A DNA stretch of 64,000 nt from Homarus americanus (taxonomy: Eukaryota; Arthropoda; Malacostraca; Decapoda; Nephropidae). The stretch is from positions 1-64,000 of the forward strand of contig NW_024711620.1 of assembly GCF_018991925.1 (NCBI RefSeq). Direction: 5' to 3'. How positions within the stretch are numbered: position 1 is the first letter of the stretch; every line of letters starts with the position of its first letter. A program made the translations under genes and the position numbers. Shown here piece by piece: positions 7,859 to 19,303 of the stretch. The notes under the pieces were generated by a model, which ran no database searches, was not told where the DNA came from, and saw nothing but the letters and a program-made list of their open reading frames with translations.

Positions 7859-10800
7859 CATCCGGACCTTACGAAAAATGCTTTTTGGCAGGTTCGCCAA
7901 AAGTGCGGGCAAACAGGTTCGGACCTTACAATTCATTTTGGGGTCAAAAATGACAAAATTTCATATCCGGACCTTATGAAAAATGCTTTTTGGCGGTTTC
8001 GCCATTGAAAGCGACAGGTCGGACCTTATTAAATTCATTTTGCGGTTAAGCAAAATGACAAAAATTCAGTATGTCGGACCTTCTGAAAAATGCTTTTGGC
8101 GGTTCACAAAAAGTGCGGGCGACAGGTCGGACCCTTCTGAAATTTCATTTTTACTGGGTCGCCAAAATGACAAAAATTCATGTCGGACCTTACGATAAAT
8201 GGTTTTGGCCGGTTTCGCCGAAGTGCCGGAACGACAGGTCTGGACCTTATGAAATTTCATTTTTGCTGTTTTCCAAAAAATGACAAAAATTTATGACGGA
8301 CCTTACGAAATGCTTCTTTGGCGGTTCACCAAAGTGCGGAACGACAGGACCCGGACCTTATGACAATTTCATTTTTGCAGGGTCGCCAAAATGACAAAGT
8401 CATGTCCGGACCTTACGAAAAATGCTTTTTGGCGGTTAAAGCGATGCAGCGACAGGTCGGACCTTATAAATTCATTTTGCTGTTTTCGCCAAAAATGACA
8501 AAAATTATGACCAGACCTTACGAAAAATGCTTTTTTGCCGGTTCATAAAGTGCCGGAACGACAGGTCGGACCAACCAAAATTTCATTTTGCGTGGTCAAA
8601 AATGACAAAAATTCATGTCGGAACTTACGAAAAATGATTTTTGGCCGGTTTCGCAAAATGCGAAACGACAGGTCCGGACCTTATTAAAATTTCATTTTTA
8701 CGGGTTCCCCAAAATGACAAAAATTCATGCCGGACCTTACGAAAAATATTTTTTTGCCGGTTCGCCAAAAGTGCGGAACTGTAGGTCGGACAACCGAAAT
8801 TTCATCTTTCGCGGGTGCAAAAATGAAAATGACAAAGTCATCGGACCTTACAAATGCTTTTGGCCAGTTCATAAGTGCGGAACGACAGGTCCGGACCTTA
8901 CAAAATTCATTTTTCACGGGGTCGCCAAAATTGACAAAAATTCATATCCGGGCCTTACGAAAAAATGCTTTTTGGCGGTTCATAAAAATGCGAAACGACA
9001 GATCCGGACCTTATGAAATTTCATTTTTGCAGGTTCATAAAAATGAAAAAATTCATGTTCGGACCTTACGAAAAATCTTTTTTGGCAGTTCGCCAAAGTG
9101 CCGGAACGACAGGTCCGGACCTTACGAAATTTCATTTTTTACGGGTCATAAAATGACAAAAATTCATGTCCGGACCTTACGAAAAAATGCTTTTTGGCCG
9201 GTGTCGTCAAAAGTGCCGAAACGACAGGTCCGGACCTTATAAGAAAATTTCATTTTTTGCAGGTTCGCCAAATGACAAAAATTCATGTCGGACCTTACGA
9301 AAAAATGCTTTTTTGGCCAGTTCATAAAAGTGCTGGAACGACAGTCCGGACCTTACGAAATTTCGCTTTTACGGGGTGCGTAAAAATGACAAAATTCATG
9401 TCGGGCCTTCTGAAAATGCTTTTGGCCAGTTCCGCAAAAATGCCGAAACGACAGGTCAGCCCTTATGAAAATTTCCATTTTTTGCGGTTAAGCCAAAAAT
9501 GACAAAATTCATGTATCCGGACCTTCGAAAATGTTTTGGCAGTTCGCCAAAGTGCCGGAACGACAGGTCTGGACCTTACGAAAATTTCATTTTTCGCGGG
9601 ATCGCCAAAATGACAAAAATTCATGTCCGGACCTTACGAAAAATGCTTTGGCGATTAATGATCAAAAGTGCGAAACGACAGAGTCGGACCTTATGAGAAT
9701 TCATTTTACAGGTTCATAAAAAATGACAAAATTCATGTCCGGACCTTACGAAAAATGCTTTTGGCCAGTTCGCCAAATGTGCGAACGACATGTCGGACCT
9801 TGCAATTTCATTTTCGGGTTACGTAAAATGACAAATTCATGTCGGACCTTCTGAAAAATGCTTTTTGGCCGGTTCCGCCAAAAATGCCAGAACGACAGGT
9901 CCGGCCCATATGAAAATTTCATTTTTTGCGGTTAGCCAAAAATAGCCAAAAATTAATGTCGGACCTTACGAAAAATGTTTTTGGCGGTTTCATAAAGTGC
10001 AGAACGAGCAGGTCTGGACATACGAAGGTATTCATTTTTTGCGGGATCGCCATGGCAAGAAACATGTCCGGACCGCCCACGAAAATGCTTTTGGCGGTGT
10101 CGTCAAAGTGCCGAAACGACAGGTCCGGACCTTATAGAATTTCATTTTTGCAGGTTCGCCCAAAAATGATAAAATTCATGTATCCGGACCTTACGAAAAA
10201 TGCTTTTTGGCCAGTTCGCCAAATGTGCGGAACAACATGTCGGACCTTACGAAAATTTCTACGGGTTCGCCAAAAATGACAAAAATTCGTATCGGACCTA
10301 ACGAAAAATGCTTTTTAGACCGGTTCGCCAAAAGTGCGGAACGACAGAGTGCGGACCTTACTGGGGTATTCATTTTTACGGTGCATAAAAATTACAAATT
10401 ATGTCCGGACGCGAAAAAGCTTTTTGGCCGGTTTCGCCAAAAGTGCCGAAACGACAGGTCGGACCTTACAGAATTTTATTTTTTGGGGTCTTAAAATAGA
10501 AAAAATTCATATCCGGACCTTACGAAAAATGCTTTTTGGCGGTTTCGCCAAAAGTGCGGAACGAGTCCGGACAAGAAAAATTTCATTTTTTCGTGTTTGC
10601 CAAATTGACAAAATTTATGTCAGACCATACGAAATGCTTTTTTGGCCGGTTCGCCAAAGTGCCGGAACAACAGGTCGGACCTTACAAAATTCATTTTTTG
10701 CGGGGTCATAAAATAATAAAATTCATGTCTGGACCTTACGAAAAATGCTTTTGGCCAGTTCGCCAAAATTGCGGGTGCAACAGGTCCGGACCTTATAATT

Positions 10801-11660
10801 TCATTTTTGCGGGTTCCCCGGAAATGACAAAAATTCATGTCGGACCTTGAAAAAATGCTTTTTTTGGCCAGTTCACTTAGAAGTGCGGAACGGCAGGTCG
10901 GGACCTTCTGAAATTTCCTTTCTGGAGTCGCCACAAATGACAAAATTCATGTCGGACCTTACGAAAAATGCTTTTTGGCCGGTGTCGTCAAAGTGCCGAA
11001 ACAGCAGGTCGGACCTTATGAAAATTTCATTTTTTGCAGGTTCATAAAATGACAAATTCATGTCCGGACCTTACGAAAATGCTTTTTAGCCAGTTCATAA
11101 ATGTGCTTGGAACGACAGGTCCAGCCTTACCGAAATTTCATTTTCTTGGATTTAGCAAAATAATAAATTCATGTCCGGACCTTACGAAATACTTTTTGGC
11201 CAGTTCGCCAAAGTGCCGGAACTGACAGGTCCGGACCTATAAAAATTCATTTTTTGCGGGTTCTAAAATGGCAGAAATTCATGTCAAACCTTACGAAAAT
11301 GCTTTTGGCCGGTTCGCCAAAAAGAGATGCCGGAATGACAGGTCGGACCTTGAAAATTTCATTTTGCGGGATCGCCAAAAATGACAAAAGTCATGTCGGA
11401 CCTAACGAAAAATAACACAGACCGGTTCATAAAAGTGCGGAACATTGAGTCTTGGACCATACAGCTTCCATTTTTACGGGGTCGCCAAAATTACAAAAAT
11501 TCATGTATCGGACCTTACAGCACGGCCGGTTTGCCAAAAGTGGCGGAACGACAGGTCCGGACCTTACGAAAATTTCGTTTTTTGCGTGTTTGCCAAAATT
11601 GACAAAAATTCATGTCAGGACCTTACGAAAAAATGCTTTTTGGTCGGTTTCTGTAAAGTG
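7859..11660. repeat. Left part of the 59-bp satellite, indel-ridden copies
   Basis: Copies here repeatedly lose single bases: CGG for CCGG, GGCGG for GGCCGG, GTGCGG for GTGCCGG, shortened A and T runs, and TTCATAAA for TTCGCCAAA. Unit length therefore drifts well below 118 bp. The losses concentrate at doubled bases and homopolymers, which fits long-read consensus error at least as well as biological decay. Confidence 0.85.
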
Positions 11661-13658
11661 CCGGAACGACAGGTCCGGACCTGACGAAAATTTCATTTTT
11701 TGCCGGTTCGCCAAAAATGACAAAATTCATGTCCGGACCTTACGAAAAATGCTTTTTTGGCCGGTTCGCCAAAAGTGCCGGAACGACAGGTCCGGACCTT
11801 ACGAAAATTTCATTTTTTGCGGGGTCGACAAAAATGACAAAAATTCATGTCTGAACCTTAAGAAAAATGCTTTTTTGGCCGGTTTGCCAAAAGTGCCGAA
11901 ACGACAGGTCCGGACCTTATGAAAATTTCATTTTTTGCCTGTTCGCCAAAAATGACAAAAATTCATGTCCCGACCTTACGAAAAATGCTTTTTTGGCCGG
12001 TTCGCCAAAAGTGCCGGAACGACAGGTCCGGACCTTACGAAAATTTTATTTTTTGCCGGTTTACCAAAAATGACAAAAATTCATGTCCGGACCTTACGAA
12101 AAATGCTTTTTTGGCCGGTTTCGCCAAAAGTGCCGAAACGACAGGTCCGGACCTTATGAAAATTTCATTTTTTGCGGGTTCGCCAAAAATGACAAAAATT
12201 CTTGTCCGGACCTTACAAAAATTACTTTTTTGGCAGGTTCGCCAAAAGTGTCGGAACGACAGGTCCGGACCTTACGAAAATTTCAGTTTTTGCGGGGTAA
12301 CCAAAAATGACAAAAATTCATGTACGGACCTTACGAAAAATGCTTTTTTGGCCGGTTTCGCCAAAAGTGCCGAAACGACAGGTCCGGACCTTATGAAAAT
12401 TTCATTTTTTGTGGGTTCGCCAAAAATGACAAAAATTCATTTCCAGACCTTACGAAAAATACGTTTTTGGCCGGTTTCGCCAAAAGTGCCGAAACGACAG
12501 GTCCAGACCTTATGAAAATTTCATTTTTTGCGGAGTCGCCAAAAATGAAAAAAATTCTTGTCCGGACCTTACAAAAATTGCTTTTTTGGCCGGTTCGCCA
12601 AACATGCCGGAACGACAGGTCCGGCCCTTACGAAAATTTCATTTTTACAATGACAAGAATGACAGTAAAATTCATGCTCGACCTTACGAAAAATGCTTTT
12701 TTGGCCGGTTCGCCAAAAGTGCCGGAACTACATGTCCGGACCTTACGAAAATTTCATTTTTTGCGGGTTTACCAAAAATGACAAAAATTCATGTCAAGAC
12801 CTTACGAAAAATGCTTTTTTGGCCGGTTTCGCCAAAAGTGCCGAAACGACAGGTCCGGACCTTATGAAAATTTCATTTTTTGCGGGTTCGCCAAAAATGA
12901 CAAAAATTCTTGTCCGGACCTTACAAAAATTACTTTTTTGGCAGGTTCGCCAAAAGTGTCGGAACGACAGGTCCGGACCTTATGAAAATTTCATTTTTTG
13001 CTGGTTCACCAAAAATGACAAAAATTCATGTCCGGACCTTACGAAAAATGCATTTTTGGCCGGTTTCGCCAAAAGTGCCGAAACGACAGGTCCGGACCTT
13101 ATCAAAATTTCGTTTTTTGCGAGTTCGCCAAAAATGACAAAAATTCAAATCCAGACCTTACGAAAAATGCTTTTTTGGCCGGTTCGCCAAAAGTGCCGGA
13201 ACGACAGGTCCAGACCTTACGAAAATTTCATTTTTTGCGGGTTTACCAAAAATGACAAAAATTCATGTCCGGACCTTACGAAAAATGCTTTTTTGGCCGG
13301 TTAGTCAAAATTGCCGGAACTACAGGTCCGGACCTTACGAAAATTTCATTTTTTGCGGGTTTACCAAAAATGACAAAAATTCATGTCCAGACCTTACGAA
13401 AAATGCTTTTTTGTCCGGTTTCGCCAAAAGTGCCGAAACGACAGGTCCGCACATACGAAAATTTCATTTTTTGCGGGTTTGCCAAAAATTACAAAAATTC
13501 ATGTCCGGACCTTACGAAAAATGCTTTTTTGGCCGGTTTCGCCAAAAGTGCCGGAACGACAGGTCCGGACCTTACGAAAATTTCATTTTTTGCGGGTTTG
13601 CCAAAAATTACAAATATTCATGTCCGGACCTTACGAAAAATGCTTATTTGGCCGGTTT
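11661..13658. repeat. Right part of the 59-bp satellite, homogeneous copies with 354-bp order
   Basis: About 17 dimers are nearly identical and keep 118-119 bp. Variants return at multiples of the dimer: CTTGTCCGG at 12,201, 12,557 and 12,909 (356 and 352 bp, that is three dimers). CCGAAACGAC in place of CCGGAACGAC appears near 11,898, 12,134, 12,371, 12,490, 12,842, 13,079 and 13,435. This shows a three-dimer higher-order repeat over part of the block. Confidence 0.85.
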
Positions 13659-15003
13659 ATGGGGCAGAATCCTCCTGTCTTTTGGGGCGTTTTCCTACCA
13701 TCTACGAGGGGCAGAATCCTACCGTATTCTGGGGCAATTCTACAGTATTCTTGAGCGGAATGCAAACTAATGGGCGGAAGACTACCATTTTCTGGGCGAA
13801 AATTTTACCGTCTTTGGGGACAGAATCCTACCGTCTGCTGGCGCAGAATCCTACCATTCTTTAGAACTATATCCTACCGTCTCTCAGGCAGAATCCTTGT
13901 GTAAGCTGGGGAACTCCTACCCTATTTTGGGACGAAAATCCTACATAAATCTCAGGCGGAATCCTGTATTCTGGCAGCAGAATCCAACCGTGTTTTGGGA
14001 CAGAATTTTACCGTATTTTGGGCGGAATCCTATCGTATTCGGGCGGAATCCGACCATTTTCTGGGGAGAATCCTACCGTTTGCTGGCGCAGAATCCTACC
14101 GTTTCTGGGCGATATCCTACCATCTCCTTGGGTAGAATCCTAGCGTATTCTGGGACAGAATCCTACCCTATTCTGGGGCAGAATCCTACCTTATTCTGGG
14201 CGAAATCCTACAGTCTCCTGAGGCAGAATCTACCATATTTGGGACGGAATCCTACCTATTCTGGGGCGGAATCCCACCCCTATCCACGGGCGGAATCCTA
14301 CACTATTCTGGTGCAAAAACACTCATCTTCTGTGCTAGATCCTACTGTATTCTGTTGCAGAATCCTACTGTCTTCTGGGACGGATTCCTTCCATCTTCTA
14401 GGGCGGAACCCTCCGCATTCCCCGAAGAATCCTACATATTCTGGGGCAGAATTCTAGCGTATTCTAGGGAGGAATGCTCCCTATTCAGGGCGGAATTCTA
14501 CCCCTATTCTGGGGCGGAAACCTACCTATTCTGGGGCAGAAACCTACCATCTTTGGGCTAAATCCTCACCGAATTCTGGGGCAGAATCCTACTGTCTTCT
14601 GGGGCGGATTTCTCCATCTTCGATAGCGGGATCCTACCGTATTCTGGCGCAGAATCCTACACGTACTCTGGGGAAGGATTCTACCCGTATTCTGGAGCGG
14701 AATCCTACCGTATTGTAGGCGGAATCCGACCGTTTTCTGGGGCACAATATTACCGTCTTTGGGAACAGAATCCTACCGTCTGCTGGCACAGAATCCTAGC
14801 GTTTTCTGGAGCGATATCCTACCGTACTCCTTGGGCAGAATCCTAGCGTATTCTGGGGCGGAATCCTACCCTATTCTGGGACGGAACCACCTTATTCTGA
14901 GGCCGGAATCCTACCTTTTTCCTGGTTATAAATCCCACCATAATTTGGTTGGAATCCCTACCCTATTCTGGGGCGGAATCCTACCCTATTCTAGAGCATA
15001 ATC
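13659..15003. repeat. 23-bp minisatellite, about 58 copies
   Basis: The unit is TCCTACCGTATTCTGGGGCA followed by GAA, with common variants GGGGCGGAA, GGGACAGAA, CTATTCTGG and GTCTTCTGG. It starts abruptly inside the last satellite unit, after GGCCGGTTTA, and ends near 15,003. Copies are head to tail and moderately diverged. Forward open frames of 60-186 codons (for example 13,897-14,457) are repeat translations rich in Asn-Pro-Thr and Ser-Tyr. Confidence 0.95.
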
Positions 15004-15509
15004 CAAGGGCCCTTTGGGGCTACCAAGGCCCCTGATAACCTACCAATGCCAGGGGTCCATGGATCAACCAGGGGCACTAACAGGGCCAGGGACCGGATGG
15101 GACTACTTGGGGGCTCAAGATGATTACAGGGTGCCCTCAGGGCCTACCAGGGGGTTCCCCAGTTCTGAGTTTTGGGATTACCATGGGTCCCAGGACCCTC
15201 AAAGGCCTGGCCAGTGACCTCATGAGACTAGAGGGCCCCAGAGTCCCTACCAGGGCCAGGAGCCCCACGACATTCCAGGGGCCCCACAAAGAATGCCGGG
15301 GTCAGGGGCTCTATGATACTACCAAGCATACCAGGCCAGGGTCCCATTGGCAAACAGGTATCTAGAGACACCAAGGACTACAAAGAGTCCCAAGGGTCCC
15401 ATGGGACTTCATGACCTCAAGGGACCCATGGAACTACAGATACTCAGGTTCCCCATGGGACAGTCAGGTGACCCCAGGGACTAGCAATGGCTTCAGTTAC
15501 GTACTCAGG
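15004..15509. repeat. Degenerate repeat block with GTCCCATGGGAC palindrome
   Basis: A loosely periodic stretch of roughly 21-24 bp steps built from CCAGGG, GGGTCCC, CATGGGAC and CTACCA words. The perfect 12-bp palindrome GTCCCATGGGAC occurs at about 15,387-15,398, with near copies such as CCCCATGGGACAG and ACCATGGGTCCC. It is more diverged than the arrays on either side and has no recognisable gene. Confidence 0.6.
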
Positions 15510-16658
15510 GAGTGTCACAAGGTACCTGGGAGTGTCAGTGTGCCTGGGAGTGTCAGAGGTGTACCTGGAGTGTCAGTGCACCTGGGGTATGCAGGTACCT
15601 GGGGTGTCAGAGGTGTGCCTGGCGTGTCGGAGGTGTGCCTGGGGTGTCAGAGGTGTCCTCGGGAGTGTCAGGGTGTACCAGGGAATGTCAGTGGAGTACC
15701 TGGGGTGTCAGAGGTGTGCCTGGGGATGTCAGAGGTGTGCACTGGAGTGTCAGAGGTGTGCCTGGAGTGTCAGAGATACTGGGAGTGTTGGACACGTGTA
15801 CCAAGTGTCAGAGGTGTGCCGGGGAGTGTCAGGGGTGAAACTGGGAGTGTCAGGGTGTACCTGGGGAGTGTCAGGGTAGTGCCTGGGAGTGTCAGCAGGG
15901 TGTACCTGGGAGTGTCAGAGGTGTGCCTGGCAGAATCGTAGAGTGTGGCACCTGGGGTGTCAGAGGTGTACCTGGGAGTGTCAGAGGTGGACCTGGGAGT
16001 GTCAGGGGCCTGCAGGAGTGTCAGGGAGTATCTGGGAGTGTTGGACGTGTGCCAGGGAGTGTCAGGGTGTGCCAGGGAGTGTCAGTGGAGCCTGGGAGTG
16101 TCAGGGGGTGACCTGGGGTGTCAGAGGTGTGCCTGGGGTGTCAGAGGTGTGCCACGGGTGTTAGAGAGGTGTGTGGGGAGTGTCAGAGGGTGTGCATGGA
16201 AGTGTGAGGGGTGTGCCTGGGGTGTGTGGGGGGTGTGCAAGTGTCTGGGGTGTTCCTGGGGTGTCTGGGGTGTGCGAGTGTCAGGAGGTGTGTGGGAGGT
16301 CAGAGGTGTACCAGGGGTGTCGGTGGGTGCCTGGGAATGTCAGAGGTGTGCGGAGTGTCAGGGTGTGCCTTGGGTGTCAGAGGTGTGCCTGGGAGTGTTG
16401 GGGTGTATCAGGGAGTGACAGGAGTGCCTAGGAGTGTCAGGTGTGCCTGGGGTGTCAGAGGTGTGCCTGGCGTGTCGTAGGTGTGCCTGGGGTGTCAGAG
16501 GTGTGCCTGGGGTGTCAGAGGTGTGCCTGGGGAGTGTCAGAGATATACCTGAGAGTGTAGAGGTGTGTATCTGGAAGTGTTGAAGGTGTACCTGAGAGTG
16601 TCAGAGAGTGTCCAGGGAATGTCAGTGGAGTAACTGGGAGTGTCCAGGAGGTGTGCCT

Positions 16659-16739
16659 GGGGTGTCTGGGGTGTGCCTGGGGTGTCTGGGGTGTGTAGGT
16701 GTCTGGGGTGTGCCTGGGGTGTCTGGGGTGTGCCTGGGG
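16659..16739 (+). other. Predicted G-quadruplex-forming tract
   Basis: Runs of four Gs are separated by TGTCT and TGTGCCT, giving loops of 5 and 7 nt. This meets the usual rule of four G-tracts with loops up to 7 nt at 16,659-16,691 and again at about 16,704-16,739. Formation in vivo is not shown. Confidence 0.6.
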
Positions 16740-19269
16740 TGTCAGAGGTGTGCCTGGGAGTCTGGGTGTACCAGGGGTGTCAGTGGTGCCTGGGATGTCA
16801 GAGGTTTACCTGGGAGTGTCAGAGGTGTACATGGGTGTCAGAGGTGTACTGGGGAGTGTCAGGGGTGTGCTTGAGGTGTCCGGAGGTGTGCCTGGGGTGT
16901 CAGAGGTACCAGGGGGTGTCTGGGTGCCTGGGTGTCAGGGTGTGCCTGGGGCGTCAGAGGTGTGCCTTGGATTGTCTGAGGGTGTGCTAGGGTGTCCAAG
17001 GGTACGTGGGAGTGTCAGAGGTGTGCCTGGCAGTGTCAGAGAGTACCTGGGTGTCAGAAGTGCCTGGGGGTGTTGGGGTGTGCCTGGGGAGTGTCAGAGG
17101 TGTGCCTGGGGTGTCAGGTGCACCTGGGGGTGTCAAGAAGTGCCTGGGGTGTCAGAGGTGTACGTGGGCGTGTCAGGTTGTACCTGGGAGTGTCGGAGGT
17201 GTGCCTGGGAGTGTGATAAGTGTACCTGGGTTTGTGGCAGGTGTTCATGGGAGTCGGAGGTGTGCCTGGCAGTGTCAGCGGTGTGCCTGGGGAGTGTCAG
17301 AGGTGTGCAGGGAATGTCAGTGGAGTGCCTGGGGTGTCAAGGTGTCCTGGGGGTGTCAGAGGTGTGCCTGGGAGTGTCAGGTGTGCCTGGGGTGTCTGGG
17401 TGTGCTTGGGGTGTCAGAGGGGTACCAGGTGAGTGTCAGCGGTGGCACAAGTGTCTGGGGTGTGCGCAGGGTGTCAGAGGTGTGCCTGTGTCAGAGGTGT
17501 GTGCTTGGGGTGTCAGAGGTGTGCCTGGTAGTGTCAGCGGTGTGTCTGGGAGTGTCTGGGGTGTGCCTGGGAGTGTCAGAGGTGTGCCTGGGTGTCAGAG
17601 GTGCACTTGGGAGTGTCAGAGGTGTACCTGAGAGTGTCAGAGGTGTGCCAGGGAATGTCAGTGGAGCTTGGGAGTGTCAAGGTGTCCTAGATGTCAGAGG
17701 TGTGCCTGGGAGTGTCAGAGGTTTGCCTTGGAGCTTCAGAGGTGTACCTGGGAGTGTCGGAGGTGTACCTGGGAGTGTGAGAAGTGTACCTGGGGTGTTC
17801 GGGGCTTTCAGAGGTGTGCCTGAGGTGTCGGGAGGTGAGGCTGTAAGGTGTCAGGTGTGCGGGGAGTGTCAGCGTTGTGCCTGGATATCAGGTGTACCCG
17901 GGATATCAGGTGTGGGGAGTGTCAGAGGTGTGCCTGGGTGTTTGGGGTGTGCCGGAGTGTCAGAGGTGTGCCTAGGGGTGTCAGAGGTGCACTTGGGAGT
18001 GTCAGAGGTGCACCTTGGAGTGTGGGGTGTGCCTGGGGAGTGTCAGGGTGTGCCTGGGGAGTGTTAGAGGTGTACCTGGCAGAATCGTAGGTGCCTGGGA
18101 GTGTCAGAGGTGTGCCTGGGGAGTGTCAGGGTGTGCCGAGTGTCAGAGATATGCCTGAGAGTGCCAGAGGTATCTGGAGTGTTGGACGTGTGCCAGAGTG
18201 TCAGAGGTGTACAGGGGAGTGTCAGAGGTGTGCCTGGGAGTGTCAGAGGTGTGCCTGGGGTGTCAGAGGTGTACATGGAGTGTGAGGTGTACCTGGGCGT
18301 GTCTGGGGTGTGCCTGGGGGTGTCTGGGGTGTGCTGCGGGGTGTCTGGGGTGTACCTGGGTGTCAGAGGTGTGCCTGGGAAGTCAGGGGTGTACCAGGGG
18401 TGTTGGTGGTGCCTGGGGAATGTCAGGAGGTGTGCCTGGGGAGTGTCGGAGGTGTACATGGAGTGTCAGAGGTGTGTGGAGTGTCAGGGTGTGCTGAGGT
18501 GTTTGAGGTGTGCGTGGGGTGTCTGAGGTTTGCCTGGGGAGTGTCAGAGAGTACCAGGGGTGTCCTAAGGTACCGAGTGTCAGAGGTGTGCCTGGGTGTC
18601 AGGGTGTGCCTGGGGTGTCGGAGGTGCCTGGGGTGTCACAAGAGTGCCTGGGGTGTCAGGGGTGTGCCTGGCAGTGTCAGAGGTCTGCCTGGGATTGTCA
18701 GAGATGTGCACAGGTGTCAGAGGTGTGCCAGGGGAATGTCAGTGGGTATGGGTCTAGGCGTGTGCGTGGGAGTTTCAGAGGTGTGCCTGGTGTCAGAGAT
18801 ATGCCTGAGAGTGTCAGAGGGTATCTGGGAGTGTTGGACGTGTGCCAGGAGTGTCAGAGGTGTGCCAGGGAATGTCAGTGGAGAAGCTGGGAGTGTCAGA
18901 GGTGTGCCTGGGAGTGTCAGAGGTGTGCCTGGGGTGTCAGCGGTGTGCCTGGGGTGTTAGAGGTGTGCCTGGCAGAATCGTGGGTGTGCAGTGTCAGAGG
19001 TGTGCCTGGGGTCAGAGGTGTGCCTGGGGTGTCAGAGATATGCCTGAGAGTGTCAGGGTATCTGGGGTGTTGGACGTGTGCAGGTGTCAGAGGTGTACCA
19101 GGGTGTCAGTGGAGAGCTGGGAGTGTCAGAGGTGTGCCTGGGGTGTCAGAGGTGTACCTGGGGTGTCAGAGGTGTGCCTGGAGTGTTGGGGTGTATCTGG
19201 GGAGTGTCAGAGGTGTACATGGAGTGTGGGGAATTCTGCCTGGGGTGTGGGGTGTGCCTGGGAGTGTCT

Positions 19270-19303
19270 GGGGTGTTCCTGGGGTGTCTGGGGTGTGCCT
19301 GGG
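19270..19303 (+). other. Predicted G-quadruplex motif
   Basis: Four G-runs with loops TGTTCCT, TGTCT and TGTGCCT. Confidence 0.6.

Larger units (their letters stand above)
7859..13658. repeat. Satellite DNA: 59-bp monomer in 118-bp dimers, about 49 dimers
   Basis: Two related half-units alternate. Half A runs from AGGTCCGGACCTTACGAAAA through TTTCATTTTTTGCGGGTTCG to ATGACAAAAATTCAT. Half B runs from GTCCGGACCTTACGAAAAAT through GCTTTTTTGGCCGGTTCGCC to AAAAGTGCCGGAACGAC. By eye the halves are about three quarters identical, so an ancestral ~59-bp monomer became a dimer. Marker spacings are 118-119 bp. Half A opens with the perfect 12-bp palindrome AGGTCCGGACCT; half B keeps the 8-bp core GTCCGGAC. 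A- and T-tracts recur at roughly helical spacing, as in many bent satellites. The forward strand has few stops, giving open frames up to about 200 codons near the right end; these follow the repeat and are not genes. Confidence 0.97.

Noticed and set aside
11919..13864. Open frames of about 200 codons in the 59-bp satellite
   Set aside because: The unit is 118-119 bp, so the frame rotates; the peptides simply follow the repeat and shift between phases.
13659..15003. Possible CRISPR-like array
   Set aside because: Units are contiguous with no unique spacers, and the sequence is eukaryotic.
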